In this document: positions 8,860 to 19,300 of the stretch, one piece after another | How the letters are laid out: each line of letters opens with the position of its first letter | Position numbering within the stretch: the first letter of the stretch is position 1 | Origin: Trebonia sp963737285 | GTDB lineage: Bacteria > Actinomycetota > Actinomycetes > Streptosporangiales > Streptosporangiaceae | NCBI GenBank assembly: GCA_963737285.1 | Contig: CAVTRT010000002.1 | Coordinates: 682,001-746,000 of the forward strand | Length of the DNA: 64,000 nt | Direction: 5' to 3' | Translations under genes and position numbers: made by a program | Notes under the pieces: generated by a model | The model's database searches: none | What the model saw: only the letters and a program-made list of their open reading frames with translations | What the model was told of the DNA's origin: nothing

Positions 8860-9216
8860 CTAATCGGCCTTGCTTATCGCCTCCTTCCATCTTTGAACCT
8901 GAGCCGGCGCTATTGGAGTCGCGAGCAGCGGGTTGGCGAGTTCGAATATTATTCGCTTTAGATTATCATCCGTTGAAGGCTCGTACCCTATGTCATCTCT
9001 CCCTTCAAGCGCATTAGCCCACTCCTCAAGCTCCATGTTGGATAGTTCTCCCTGCAGGTACCGATCGAGCATGCGCGCTAGGTCATCACCCGTCAACACC
9101 ACCAATGCCCTGTCGCTATCCCACGGAAACTCGCGCAGACGGCCAATCGAAACGGGAATTGACTCCCGGAACTCGATCAGCCCACGAAGCGCCTCGATGC
9201 GCTGCTCAACGGTCAT
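8860..9216 (-). CDS. Immunity protein for the orphan toxin tip
   Basis: The 118-residue product starts at an ATG that overlaps the toxin stop codon (ATGA), the usual toxin-immunity arrangement. It is small, acidic and cytosolic, with a central GDDLARMLDRYL and ELEEWANALEGRDDIGYEP region. The 'EEWANALE-RDDI' pattern resembles small immunity proteins found next to CDI or RHS toxin tips, though the exact family cannot be named from sequence alone. It should bind and block the adjacent toxin; the pairing is inferred from position. Codon use is less GC-biased than in the core genes. Confidence 0.75.
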   Translation of the reverse strand: MTVEQRIEALRGLIEFRESIPVSIGRLREFPWDSDRALVVLTGDDLARMLDRYLQGELSNMELEEWANALEGRDDIGYEPSTDDNLKRIIFELANPLLATPIAPAQVQRWKEAISKAD

Positions 9217-9612
9217 GGGTACTTCACCTTTACATGGACCACAGACCCGTCTGGCGCGTAAGTGGTCTTATAGAATGTGACAGTGCGTCCTTCGGGGTCG
9301 ACTACCTTCGTGTACGTTGCATAGGATCCAGGAATGTTTCTCGCGGGGACGTTGGCATCGAACTGAACATTCCCATCTGGAAGCTGCGTAATCGTTGGCT
9401 CCTCAGCCCCCGATGGAAGACTCTTGAGATACCGATTGTAGTTGGAGGCGGTCGATCCGGAAAGATCGCTTGGCGTTATACCACATTCGCCATCATTGTT
9501 GTGGACGAGGATGGAGACACTGCCCGCTGTTACGTAGAAGTCATGGTCTCCGTTGCCAGGAACGGTAAGGTCCCACATCCAGCCGTCATGGTCGGCGGGG
9601 GTGGTGCCCCCG
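9213..9612 (-). pseudogene. Orphan polymorphic-toxin tip (HINT end plus toxin domain)
   Basis: The frame continues upstream of the first ATG (9578) as far as the IS boundary. It first encodes the end of a pretoxin HINT domain (GGTTPADHDGWMWDL, then HDFYV and LVHNND), which closely matches the same region of the full-length RHS toxin at 16660-16780. A distinct toxin domain of about 90 residues follows, with a GSYATYTKVVDPEG motif and a KTTY-PDGSVVHVK ending. The toxin family was not identified with confidence; a small ribonuclease fold is possible. The rest of the HINT part lies beyond the IS at 11531-11632. This is a displaced C-terminal cassette without its RHS body. Confidence 0.8.
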
Positions 9613-9634
9613 CAATGCCACGGGGTTTAGGCAT

Positions 9635-11362
9635 TTAGGTTCTGATGTCGGTTTCCGTGTTTTGGTGACTGTGGGTAGCTGCCTGTTCGTGCTGGTCAGC
9701 CGGGGAGTTGGCCATGGTGATGACGGCCGGGGCGATGCGGGTGCGGGTGTCCTTCGCGGTGGCATGGGCGAAGCTGCTGGGCGACTTGGACTTGCGGGAC
9801 CGGTGGCGGTTCCGGTCGACGATGGTCCGGTATTTCGCGATTTCCCTGATCAGGGCCTGGTAGCAGGCCCGGCCGGCCTGGATGGCGCGGACGGCGGCGC
9901 GGCGGGTCCGGGCGTGGGAGATCTCGCGGGGGCGGACGGGCTGCCCGGCGCGACGGCCTTTCCGGGCGGGTGCGGCGGCGGCCGCGGCGTCGCGTGCGAC
10001 GCCGCGGGTCATCTCGGTCGCGGCGGCCCAGGCCGCGAGCTCCTGCAGGACGAGGGCCGGGGACTGAGAGCGGAGCATGGGCCCGGTGCCAGGGCCGGCT
10101 CCGTCCAGGCTGCCCTTTGCCTCACGGAGTGCGGTCTCCGACCCGTCCCACCGCCATTTATAGAGCGCCGCCAGCAGCGGCGCCGGGTACTCGTCAATGT
10201 CGATCAGGTCAGTGACCAGGCAGAACATCTCCGGGACCTCCTGGCCCTCGACTTCGGCGAAGTACTCGATGACGCGGACCCGGATGGTGAGGCCGTCGCC
10301 GGACAGGTCCGCCGTGTAGGAGCCGTCCGGGAGAACAGGGGAGATGCGTTTCAGCGGGATGTCGCTTTTCAGCCGGATCAGCACGTGGGTGCGGGCGATG
10401 AGGCGGGCGACCCTGGCCGCGCCGGGGAAATTCCGGTCCATTACCCACAGCCGGCCTTGCGTGAACAGGTGCGGGCATGCATCCATGGCCTCATCGAGGA
10501 GCTTCTGCTCGCCGGCCGCCTTGCCGGCGCCGCCGCCGGACGGGCCGCAGGTCATGCCGAGCAGGGCCCGGGTGGAGGCGTTGCTGAGGGGCAATGCCCT
10601 GAGCTGCGGGAACGGGGAGCTGCCGTCGCTCGTGCCGACGGAGCCGAACGCGGCCCGGTTCGCGGGCGTGTCCGGAACGCGGATGAGCGTCCCGTCCAGC
10701 GAGCACACCGTCAGCCGGCCGGCGGCGGCCTCCCGCCAGTCCCGGGCCTCGTGCTCGCGGCGGGAGGCCTCCAGCACGATGGCCTGCAGTTCCTCCAGCG
10801 GCCGGGGGCCCAGCGCGCTGCGCCAGTCGCCGAGCGCCCGCTCCGACGCCGCCCGCCACGGCCGCGCCCACGGCACCCCCGCCAGGTCGCCGGCCAGCGC
10901 CAGGACCGCCTCCCGCAGGCCCGCGTCCGGCATGAGAGTCATCAGCACGATGGCCCGGATCATGAACGCCCTGGTCAGCAGGCGCTCCCGCTCGCCCTTC
11001 ACGAACCGGGGATCCAGCACCGCCCGCTCCGCGATCTCCTCGATCACCCCGCGCCCGGCCTGCTCCTCCAGCCACCGCTCCAGCGGGCCGAGCGTCGCGT
11101 GGCCGGCCGGGCTGCCTGCCGCCTGCACCCGCCCGTCGCGGCGGACGACTGCCGGCGCGACCGCCACCACCTTGCAGAACACCGTCACCCCGCCCGCCCG
11201 GATCCGCTCAGTACCCCCGACTACCAGCGCCGACGCCCTGCCGGGGCCCAGCGGCCGGCCGTCCCGCAGCGGCGAGACGACATCCTCCAGCCGGACCGCG
11301 ACCATCAGCCCGTCCTCCGCGAATACGTCGTCGGCACCGGGCACGACAGGGTACAAAGACAC
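9635..11362 (-). CDS. IS4-family DDE transposase
   Basis: The 575-residue protein catalyses cut-and-paste movement of the surrounding IS. It has an N-terminal domain of the IS4 type (about residues 85-190), then a DDE domain: CSLDGTLIRVPD carries the first Asp, LWVMDRNFPG the second, and YKWRWDGSETALREAK the Y-x2-R-x4-E-x6-K signature. The C-terminal 100 residues are basic. Translation starts at GTG 11362, preceded by AGGAG. The frame is intact, so the element may be active. An upstream hairpin covers the ribosome binding site. Confidence 0.92.
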   Translation of the reverse strand: MSLYPVVPGADDVFAEDGLMVAVRLEDVVSPLRDGRPLGPGRASALVVGGTERIRAGGVTVFCKVVAVAPAVVRRDGRVQAAGSPAGHATLGPLERWLEEQAGRGVIEEIAERAVLDPRFVKGERERLLTRAFMIRAIVLMTLMPDAGLREAVLALAGDLAGVPWARPWRAASERALGDWRSALGPRPLEELQAIVLEASRREHEARDWREAAAGRLTVCSLDGTLIRVPDTPANRAAFGSVGTSDGSSPFPQLRALPLSNASTRALLGMTCGPSGGGAGKAAGEQKLLDEAMDACPHLFTQGRLWVMDRNFPGAARVARLIARTHVLIRLKSDIPLKRISPVLPDGSYTADLSGDGLTIRVRVIEYFAEVEGQEVPEMFCLVTDLIDIDEYPAPLLAALYKWRWDGSETALREAKGSLDGAGPGTGPMLRSQSPALVLQELAAWAAATEMTRGVARDAAAAAAPARKGRRAGQPVRPREISHARTRRAAVRAIQAGRACYQALIREIAKYRTIVDRNRHRSRKSKSPSSFAHATAKDTRTRIAPAVITMANSPADQHEQAATHSHQNTETDIRT

Positions 11363-11365
11363 CAG

Positions 11366-11418
11366 AGGCTCCTGTGGATGAAGAAAGACCTAGACAATCT
11401 CTCTTCTAGCAGGAGCCT
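11366..11418 (-). promoter_or_regulatory. Hairpin covering the transposase ribosome binding site
   Basis: AGGCTCCTG (11366-11374) and CAGGAGCCT (11410-11418) form a perfect 9-bp stem. In the transposase mRNA the second arm contains the AGGAG that precedes the GTG start at 11362. Read-through transcripts entering from outside would therefore hide the start site, a safeguard known from several other ISs. The role here is inferred. Confidence 0.6.
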
Positions 11419-11530
11419 CGCCCGTCTCGCGCGAAACCGCCGCAACACGCCACCAGCCAGCGGCAATCACCCAGCGTCACGGAAACAAGAACCAGTCTCA
11501 ACGCACTTCGGGCCTAAGCCCGTGGCATTG

Positions 11531-11632
11531 GGTGCCCCCGTCAGCGGTGGCGAGGGAGCCGTCAGGCGTCTTGAGTTTTTCGCCCGATTTAAGTTGTTTT
11601 GCCGGAATCCAGCCTTGGTGCAGGTAAGGCGT
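11531..11632 (-). pseudogene. HINT-domain remnant of the orphan toxin, upstream of the IS
   Basis: The minus strand encodes GWIPAKQLKSGEKLKTPDG followed by SLATADGGT. This corresponds to KWLPASNLKPGEHLKTPDG in the HINT domain of the full RHS toxin. It is the missing part of the cassette continued at 9213-9602. Upstream it stops at 11632, where the Tn554-like element starts, so the cassette has neither an RHS body nor a promoter of its own. Confidence 0.8.
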
Positions 11633-11706
11633 GTTGACTGAACTAGCTAAGTCCGGGTCATCATTCTCCTGACGTGGTGGGATGGCGGTCGTTACGGTCG
11701 CTGACC

Positions 11707-12901
11707 ATGACCGAAGGTGACGATGTCGGTGCGTTCCGGGATCTTGGGTCGCTGGTGGTTCCGGCGGCCGGGGCGCTGGTCGAGACCGGCGATCTGTGGG
11801 AGCCGTACCGGCTGAGTGATCCGGGTGGCGTACGGGTCGCACCGGTATCGGAGTACTTGCGGGACTTGCAAGCGAGGGGCCGTCCGGCAACGACGCAGCG
11901 GTCGTACTCGTTCGCGCTGCTGCGCTGGTTCCGGTTTTGCTGGGCGGTGGACGTCTCGTGGGACCAGGCGACCAGGGTCGAGGCCCGGGACTTCTGCCGT
12001 CATCTCCAGCTCGCCGCCCGGCCCGGGCTGGCGCAGGTCGCGGCCGGGCGAGCACCGGGGAAGTACGCGCCGTCGACGGCGGCGCACTGCGAGACGGTCT
12101 GCCGGAGCTTCTACGCCTACCACCTGGAGGCCGGGACCGGGCCGATCGTGAACCCGTTCCCGCTGGCCAGGGGCGGGCGGGCGCACGCGCACCACAATCC
12201 GCTGGACCCGTTCCCGAAGCAGAAGTCGGGGCTGTTCCGCCCCCGGGTGCCGCAGCGGGTGCCGAGGCAGATCCCGGACGCGGTGTTCAACGAGCTGTTC
12301 GCCCGGCTGCCGTCGAACCGGGACCGGGCGCTGGTCGCATTCTGGGTATCGACCGGTGCCCGCGCGTCGGAGCTCCCTGAGCGCCACGTGGTCAGGAGCC
12401 GATCCCGGCCAGCAGCTGATCACGGTGATCCGCAAGGGATCACGGGCGATCCAGCAGCTGCCGGCATCGCCTGACGCGTTCGTGTGGCTGCGGCTTTACC
12501 AGCAGGAGATGCACGGCCTGGCGCCTGCCGGGCCGGATGATCCCCTGTGGCGGACGCTGCGGCGCCCGTTCCGTCCGCTGAACTACCATGCAGCCCGGAT
12601 GATGTTCGACCGGGCGAACGCCACGATCGGTTCCGGGTGGACGCTGCACTCGCTGCGGCATACGGCGGCCTACCGGCTCGCCCGTGATCCCGGCGTGCCG
12701 ATCACGGACGTGCAGTGGATTCTCGGCCACGTCTCGCTCACGACCACGCAGGTCTACGTCGTTCCGACGGCCGAGGACGTGATCGAGGCCGCCCTGGCCC
12801 ATCACCGGCGACAGGCTCAGCCCAGGCCCGTCCTGCCAGAGCCGGCGCCTGGCTACCGGGCGGAGAGCCTGGACGTGCTGTTCGGGAAGGGCCGCTGGTG
12901 A
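11707..12901 (+). CDS. Tyrosine recombinase TnpA-like (one-base frameshift)
   Basis: Site-specific recombinase of the Tn554 TnpA type, about 397 residues when the frame is restored. The N-terminal SAM-like core-binding domain spans about 60-170. The catalytic domain shows Arg in STGARASEL, His-x-x-Arg in LRHTAAYR, and LGHVSLTTTQVY with the nucleophile Tyr. The frame breaks near 12374-12377, where CTCCCTG should read CTCCTG; dropping one C gives a continuous protein. The break may be sequence error. The last codons overlap the tnpB start by 4 bases (GTGA). Confidence 0.82.
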
Positions 12902-15376
12902 CCGCCGCGGTGACCGGGCAGGCGGTTGGCTGGCAGCTCAGTGCCGAGGCGCTGGCGGTGATGAATCGGTTCCCGCCCCGGGTGGTCCAGGTGTCGTGGG
13001 ACGCGACGGCCGCGGACCGTTTCACGGTGGCGCGCCGGCTGCTCGCCCCGCCGTTCGCCTTCGGTGATGCCAGCGCCCGGCACTGGCGCAAGCTGGGCAT
13101 CCTGAAGATCCTCGACTGGCTGGAGCTGCACCCCGGGGCGACGTGGCAGCAGCGGTGGGACGCCTCCGGCGCCGGGTCCGGCGGCTCAGCCGACTGGCGG
13201 GATCAGGCGGTGGCTGACCTGGAGGCCGCCGGCCGGGTCGGCGCGCTGGGCGCTGGGCTTCGCTCCAGGCTCGGCGCGGGCGTGGCCCAGCTGATCGGCG
13301 GCGACGTGATCCGCCCGGGCCTTCCCTGGCTGCTGACGACGCCAGTCCGGGCCAGGCTCGCTGGCGAGATGGGCCGGGCCCGCGACCCCGCGGGGATCGC
13401 GGCCCTGAACGCGCTGCGGGAGGCCAGCACCACCGGGCGGAACACCTTCGACCAGGCGGTGGAGCGGGTCGCGGCGATCATGGCCGCCAAGGGCGGCCCC
13501 GTCGCGGCCATCACCCCCGGCGACTGCATCGAGCTGCTGGACTGCTGCCGGACGGTGTTCGACGCCAGCACCCAGACCAACCCGTTCAGCCCGTTCTTCT
13601 ACCAGCTCCTGTCCGCGGCCGGGGCCTTCGGGGCCCGCGCGCCGCCCACCGTCCGGATGTTCAGCGTCAAGTTCCCCGGGCAGGTCACCGTTGAGCAGAT
13701 GGTCGACCGCTACGACCTGGCCTGCCGCCCGGTGCGGGACCTGCTCGTGGACTACCTGCGCGAGCGCCAGCCCGGCATCGACTACAGCAGCCTCAACGGC
13801 CTCGCCATCACTCTGGCGAAGCGGCTCTGGAAGGACCTGGAGGACCACCACCCCGGCATCAGCTCGCTGCACCTGCCGCCCGACGTCGCCGCCGCCTGGA
13901 AGCAGCGCATCCAGACCAGGACCGTCCGCACGCCCGACGGCGCCGAGCAGCAGGTCGTCCGCCAGGCCGCCAGCGACGCCCTGATGTCAGTCCGGGGCTT
14001 CTACCTCGACCTCGCCCAGTGGGCCCTGGACGACCCAGCCCGCTGGGGACCGTGGGCAGTGCCCTGCCCCATCCGCGGCAGCGACATCCAGTACAAGCAG
14101 CAGGTCAAGCGGACCAAGGCCCGCACGGACGCCCGGACCCGCGAAAGGCTCCCCGTCCTGCCCGCCCTCGCCGCCGCCGTCGACCGCTCCCGCACGGACA
14201 CCGCCGCCCGCCTCGCCGCCGCCCGCGCCACCCCGCCCGGCGAGATATTCACCGCCTGCGGGCATGAGCTCCGCCGGGCCGCGCACCCGCGATCCCGGCC
14301 ACCGCACCTGGGCCGAGGACCCCGCCACCGGCAGCCGGCGCAACCTGACCCGCGAGGAAGACAACGCGTTCTGGGGATGGGCCGCCATAGAAGTGCTTCG
14401 GCACACCGGCTGCCGCCTCGAAGAGCTCACCGAGCTCTCCCACCACAGCCTGGTCCAGTACCGGCTCCCCGCCACCGGCGAGCTCGTCCCCCTGCTGTCC
14501 ATCGCGCCGTCGAAGACCGACACCGAACGGCTCCTCGTCATCGACCCGGAACTCGCAGACGTCCTGTCCGCGATCATCACCCGCGTCCGCGGCACCGACG
14601 GCACCGTCCCGCTGGCCGCCGCCTACGACACCCACGAGCGCACCTGGAACCCCCCGATGCCCCTACTGTTCCAGCGCCGCATCGGCCTGGAGAACCGCCC
14701 CATCCCCAGCGGCACCATCCGCGACCTCATCCGCGAAGCCCTCTCCGCCACCGGCATCACCGGCACCGACGGCAAGCCCCTCGACTTCCACCCCCACGAC
14801 TTCCGCAGGCTCTTCACCACCGACGCCATCCTCAACGGCATGCCACCCCACATCGCCCAGCTCATCCTCGGACACAACGACATCAACACCACAATGGGCT
14901 ACAAGACCGCCTACCCCGAGGAAGCCATCCGCGGCCACCGGGCGTTCATCGCCCAGCGCAGGGCCGCCCGGCCAAGCGAGGAATACCGCTCACCCACCGA
15001 TGCCGAGTGGGACGAGTTCCTCGGCCACTTCCAGCACCGTCGCGTCGCACTCGGCGACTGCGGACGCGCATACTCGACGCCATGTATTCATGAGCACTCA
15101 TGCATCAGGTGCCCGCTCCTGCGGATCGACCCCGCCCAGCGCCACCGACTTGAAGAAATCCGCGACAACCTCCTGGCACGCATCGCCGAAGCCGAACGCG
15201 AAGGCTGGACCGGCGAAGCCGAAGGACTCAAGGTCAGCCTCGACGCCGCCAACAACAAGCTGGCCCAGGTCGACCTCACCGAAGCCCGCCGCGCCGAGCA
15301 CGTCCACCTCGGCATCCCCGCCTACCGCGACATCGCCGCCGCCACCCTCACCCCCGAAGGCCCCTGTGAACACTGA
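12898..15376 (+). CDS. Large tyrosine recombinase TnpB-like (one-base frameshift)
   Basis: This is the second recombinase of the trio, about 825 residues. The N-terminal half (to about residue 450) has no catalytic motif but is well conserved in the left copy. The C-terminal catalytic domain has Arg in TGCRLEELTEL, HDFRRLF as the His-x-x-Arg box, and LGHNDINTTMGY with the candidate nucleophile Tyr. A Cys-rich tail (CIHEHSCIRCPL) follows, as expected for TnpB. The frame shifts by one base near 14278-14282; both sides are otherwise intact. It starts at GTG 12898, overlapping tnpA. Confidence 0.82.
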
Positions 15377-15737
15377 CGAACTCACCGAAGCCCTCCGCGC
15401 ATGCGCCACCGGGATCTACGCCCTCGAAGCCGGAGTCGCCCTCCTCATCGCCAACGGCACGTTCCTACGCCGCGACGACTTCACCAGCCGCTTCATCACT
15501 ACCGCCACCAGCATCAGCGACGGCACCACTCCGATGGCAGACATCGACTGGGATACCGCCATCACCGCCCTGCACGCCGGAGAACTGCCCTGCTCAGGCG
15601 GGGAACGACGCGTCCTCTTGCTGTCAGCCAGCCTCGCTGCGGGCACACCCATCGACCTCCGCGACACCGTCACCGGCCTGGACCACCACAACGCAAATCT
15701 TCTGGTCGCTGCCGTCCGGCATGCAACCGGCCTCTGA
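15366..15737 (+). CDS. TnpC-like small protein, right copy
   Basis: The 123-residue product starts at GTG 15366, overlapping the tnpB end by 11 bases. It is closely related to the left-copy protein at 8310-8696. In Tn554, TnpC is a small non-catalytic accessory that influences transposition frequency and orientation; a similar role is inferred. It is predicted to be cytosolic and helical, with a conserved NGTFLRRDDF and CSGGERR core. Confidence 0.72.
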   Translation: MNTDELTEALRACATGIYALEAGVALLIANGTFLRRDDFTSRFITTATSISDGTTPMADIDWDTAITALHAGELPCSGGERRVLLLSASLAAGTPIDLRDTVTGLDHHNANLLVAAVRHATGL

Positions 15738-15752
15738 ACGATTCAGTTCGGC

Positions 15753-16324
15753 TCACGTCTTTCCTGTCGAAATACCCCAGGCAGGGCTTTCCGCCCCCGG
15801 AAAGGCGTAACTCACGGCAACTGTCTCGTCGAAGATCACTAGAACACCATCAGGAAGGTAGGAGGGCATGCCCTGGACTAGTTCACCCAGTGCGATTACA
15901 ACCGATGTGGCACCGTGAAAGTCAAGCCTGATGGCGAACGGGACCCTCAACTCCTCACTTCCCGAAACCTTCCAGGCTACGCCCGCGCCGCTAATATCCC
16001 GACCGAGAACGCGTTTCCATGAGTCACTACCCGAGACATTGGCAGTGTCGACAAAGGAGCCAATCTGACCAGTTTCAGACGCGCGCACGACCGACAGGAA
16101 TTCGAGTTCGCCTCGCATTTCCCACTGAGCGCGCACAACGCTGCCGTCACTGACCATCAGATCGATTGCCTGCTCCACGTCATCCACCATGCCGCTACGT
16201 GGTATCCGCCCACCTTCGGTCCCGATCGGGACATGATACCGAACCCCCACGACCTGAAGACCTAGAAGACCATGCAGGATCTCAGAAGGATCAACGGGGC
16301 CGTTGGCGGCCCAGTACCGGTCAT
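15753..16324 (-). CDS. Immunity protein for the full-length RHS toxin (probable one-base deletion at start)
   Basis: The gene sits directly after the RHS toxin, and its likely ATG (16324) overlaps the toxin TGA (ATGA). The open frame from that ATG needs one added base: CCGG at 16317-16320 read as CCCGG gives MTRYWAANGPVDPSEIL and a 190-residue protein. The rest is continuous to 15753. It has no signal peptide or membrane segment and no motif I recognise. Position and coupling make it the cognate immunity factor, as for the orphan pair at 8860-9216. The two immunity proteins are not alike, matching their different toxin tips. Confidence 0.72.
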
Positions 16325-19300
16325 GGATACAGCCCGAAGTACTGGAAGTTCCCGCTGGAGTCGAATGTCGCCCCCACAAAGCGGCCATTAACTAGATCGT
16401 TGCCGATCACTCTATACCCTCCCGAGAATGCGCCTCCCGTCACCGGCTGGTAGTCGGCGCTTGGATCAGTCAGGGTCCCGTCAAGCAGGTCCTGTCCCGC
16501 GCCGTCGAGTCCCCTGCCACCGACAGTCGGCAACTCGCCGCGCCCCATATGCTTCTGATACTCGCGCCCCGCCCGGGTAAGACCGTTCTTGTCGGCCCTC
16601 ATTCCACTCTGTGAGGCAGACTCGTAATCGAATCCCGTCGGACAGGAAGCGTTATGAACGAGAACTGGAGTATATCCCGCGAGCACATAGAAGTCGTGGT
16701 CGTTGTTGCCGGGGACGGTGAGGTCCCACATCCGGCCGTCGTGGACCTTCGGCGTGGTGCCGCCGTCGGCGACCGCGACACTGCCGTCAGGGGTCTTAAG
16801 ATGCTCGCCGGGCTTGAGGTTACTGGCGGGTAGCCATTTGTTCAGTGAAGGATCCCAGAACAGGTGGCTGCTGGTGGTGTGGATGACCGTAACGCCCTGG
16901 GCGGTGTTCACGTTGAGGTCGTAGAGGTCGGTGTCGTGGTTGACCTCGACCTCCGCGACGGTCTCGGCCTGGGTCTTGCCGGTGGTGGTGCTGGTAGCTA
17001 GGACCTTGTCGCCGGGTTTAAGGGAGGAGATGGCGGCGGTCTTGCCATTAGCGAGCAGGACATTCGTGTCGGGGGTGAAACTCTGGCCCGCCGCGCACGC
17101 GTCTGCGGCCTTTTCCAGCGCGGTGCCACTTTCTTCTGCGGCGATCTCTGTGGCATCGGCGCCTGCCTCGATCTCCGATGTGCCGCCAAGGCTGACTATG
17201 GTGGCGACGGTCAGGGCGCCGTTGGCGATGCCCTCGGTGCACTGGACCAGGTTGCCGGTCTCGACGCAGTTGACGTCCTGGGTGATCCCGGTGATGCTCC
17301 CGAGTGCTCGCAATCCCGTCTTCAGCCAGCCGGGCGTTGAGTTGCTGGAGGTCGTGGGGCGGACACAGACCCCGCCCTCCAGTCGGTAGGCCACGGAGCC
17401 GCAGGCCGGGCCGCCACCACCGCCGCCACCACCACCGCCACCACCACCTCCGCCGCCGCCGCTACCGCTATCGCCGCCATCGCCGCCGCCACCATCGCCG
17501 TGGCCGCCATGGCCGCCATGGCCGCCGCTGCTCCCGCATTCCTCGGGCGGCCCGCAGGGGGTGCAGTCCCCGAGCATCTGACAGGGTTGGGGCTGGGACG
17601 AGGTCGTCCCAGTGGGGTCGGTTTCGGTGGTGGGGTTGTTGGCGGCGTAGGTGTAGCCGCCCATCTGCTGGGGGCTGCCGGATTCCAGGACGGGGTCAAG
17701 GGACAGGAACGAGCCAGTGGCGGGGTTGTACTGGCGGGCGCCGAGGAGGTCCAGGCCGGTGGCGGAGTCGGCGACCTGGTCCAGGTAGGCCTTGTTGTCG
17801 GGCCAGGACCCGGAGGAGGCGATCCGGACGCCGTAGGGGTCGTAGTAGCGGCGGGAGACGGCGTCGGTGGCGGCGCTGATGGCCTCGACGCCGGTGCCCT
17901 GCGGGGTGGTGACCTCGTAGGACAGGGCGGAGGTAGGGGTGCCGCTGTCGGCACCGTTGGTGATGGTGTCGGTGACGGTGCGGGTGATGAGGGTGCCGTC
18001 GGGTGACTGGTCGTAGAACCGGTCGGCGGAGGACAGGACGCCGGCGGTGGTGTAGGTGAGCTCCTCGGCGCCGTCGTCGCCGTAGTAGGTGACGGTCGAA
18101 GGCTCCTCGTCGACGAGGAGACTGCCGTCGGCGTCGTAGACGTAGGTGCTGGCGTGGCTGCCGGTGCCGGCCGGGCTGGTGACGGTCTTGGTCAGGCCGG
18201 TGGGGTAGTAGGAGAGCGTCTGGGTGGTGCCGGGGTAGGGGGTCGCACCGGTTCCGGCCGCCGTCGCCCATACCTGGGTGCGGCTGGCGGTACCGCAACT
18301 ACTGATCTCGGCCTGGGTGCCGACGGTGGTCGACCCCCCAGGGTCGGTCAGGCACATGTTGGAGTTCGGGTTGACCCACATGCCGTTGGTGCTGGCGTCC
18401 CAGATCTCCCCGGTGGTGGAGGACGAGCATGGCTCCAGCACGATGAGGGTGCCAGTGGTGGTGGCGTTGCCGGTGACGTCGGCGCAGCCGCCCTCGGCCT
18501 CCAGCAGGCTGCCCGTCGTGCCGGGGCTGGTGGGGCTGGACAGCGGGCTGACCGTCCAGTCCTGCCCGCCGGTGGCCGTGCTGCACGTGTCGATGTCGAT
18601 CTTGGTGCCGGCCGCAGTCGCGGACCCGGCGTCCTCCAGGCACAGGGTGGTGCTCATCCCTGAGGTGATCAGGCCGGTGGTGGACTCGGTCCGGCTGACG
18701 GTGTTCCCGTCGTCGTCGTACCAGGGGGTGATGGTGACGGTGCCGTCTGGGCTGGTGGTGGTGACCTTGCCCGCGGCGGCCGGGGTCGCGGTCGCCGCGG
18801 TGCCCTGGCCGCCGTCGTAGGACTCGGTGTCCACGTTCGTCGCCCCGCTCGCGGTCGGGTACGTCTCGGCCTGGGTGACCTCGTTGGCGGTGGTGTCGCT
18901 GGCGGCGCTGGCCGTGTCGTAGGTGACCTCGCTAGTCCGCGACCCCAGCAGGTCGTAGGCGTAGGACTCCCAGTAGGGGGCGGGGCCGCCGACCTCCGCC
19001 GCCGACTTGCTCATGGCCGAGGCCGACGAGGCCGACGGGACGGCGTCGGCGCACTCGCCGGTGTCGCCAGGGTTCGGGCTGGATGTGTAGGGAGCGCCGG
19101 TAGTGGAGCCGGACAGCGCGGGCGGGGCGGGGTCCTGGTCACCGTCATCGGCCCACGCGGAGGTCAGCTCGCCCAGGTCGTTGTAGGCGTAGCACTGCAA
19201 CTCCGTGGTCGCGGAGGTGACCGAGGTCGTGCCGTCGTACTCCTGGTCCATGCTGGAGGTGACGTCGCCGGCCTCGTTGTAGGTCCACGACCACAGGTCC

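Larger units (their letters stand above)
9613..11530 (-). mobile_element. IS4-family insertion sequence with 10-bp target duplication
   Basis: The element is 1,918 bp. Its ends are inverted repeats: CAATGCCACGGG at 9613 matches the complement of 11519-11530 for 12 of 12 bases, and similarity continues to TTAGGC with one indel. It is flanked by a perfect 10-bp direct repeat, GGTGCCCCCG, at 9603-9612 and 11531-11540. One transposase gene fills it. The insertion splits the HINT region of the orphan toxin; joining the flanks and removing one repeat restores a continuous HINT sequence. Intact ends and duplication imply a recent insertion. Confidence 0.93.
11633..15752 (+). mobile_element. Tn554-like element, nearly complete right copy
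   Basis: Three overlapping genes in the order tyrosine recombinase (about 400 residues), large tyrosine recombinase (about 825 residues) and a small 123-residue protein match the tnpA-tnpB-tnpC layout of Tn554 and related recombinase trios. The left boundary is placed at GTTGACTGAACTA (11633-11645) because the same sequence precedes the inverted tnpA fragment at 7470-7482. The right boundary is placed just before the immunity-gene stop and is less certain. No cargo gene is present. No target duplication was seen, as expected for this class. Confidence 0.7.

Noticed and set aside
15738..15760. Target duplication or inverted repeat pairing the right end of the Tn554-like element with its left end at 11633
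   Set aside because: Only a short TTCAGT core is shared; not enough to define matching ends, and this element class does not make duplications.
17411..17540. CRISPR-like or satellite repeat
   Set aside because: It is a glycine-coding triplet tract inside the RHS toxin frame with no spacer structure.
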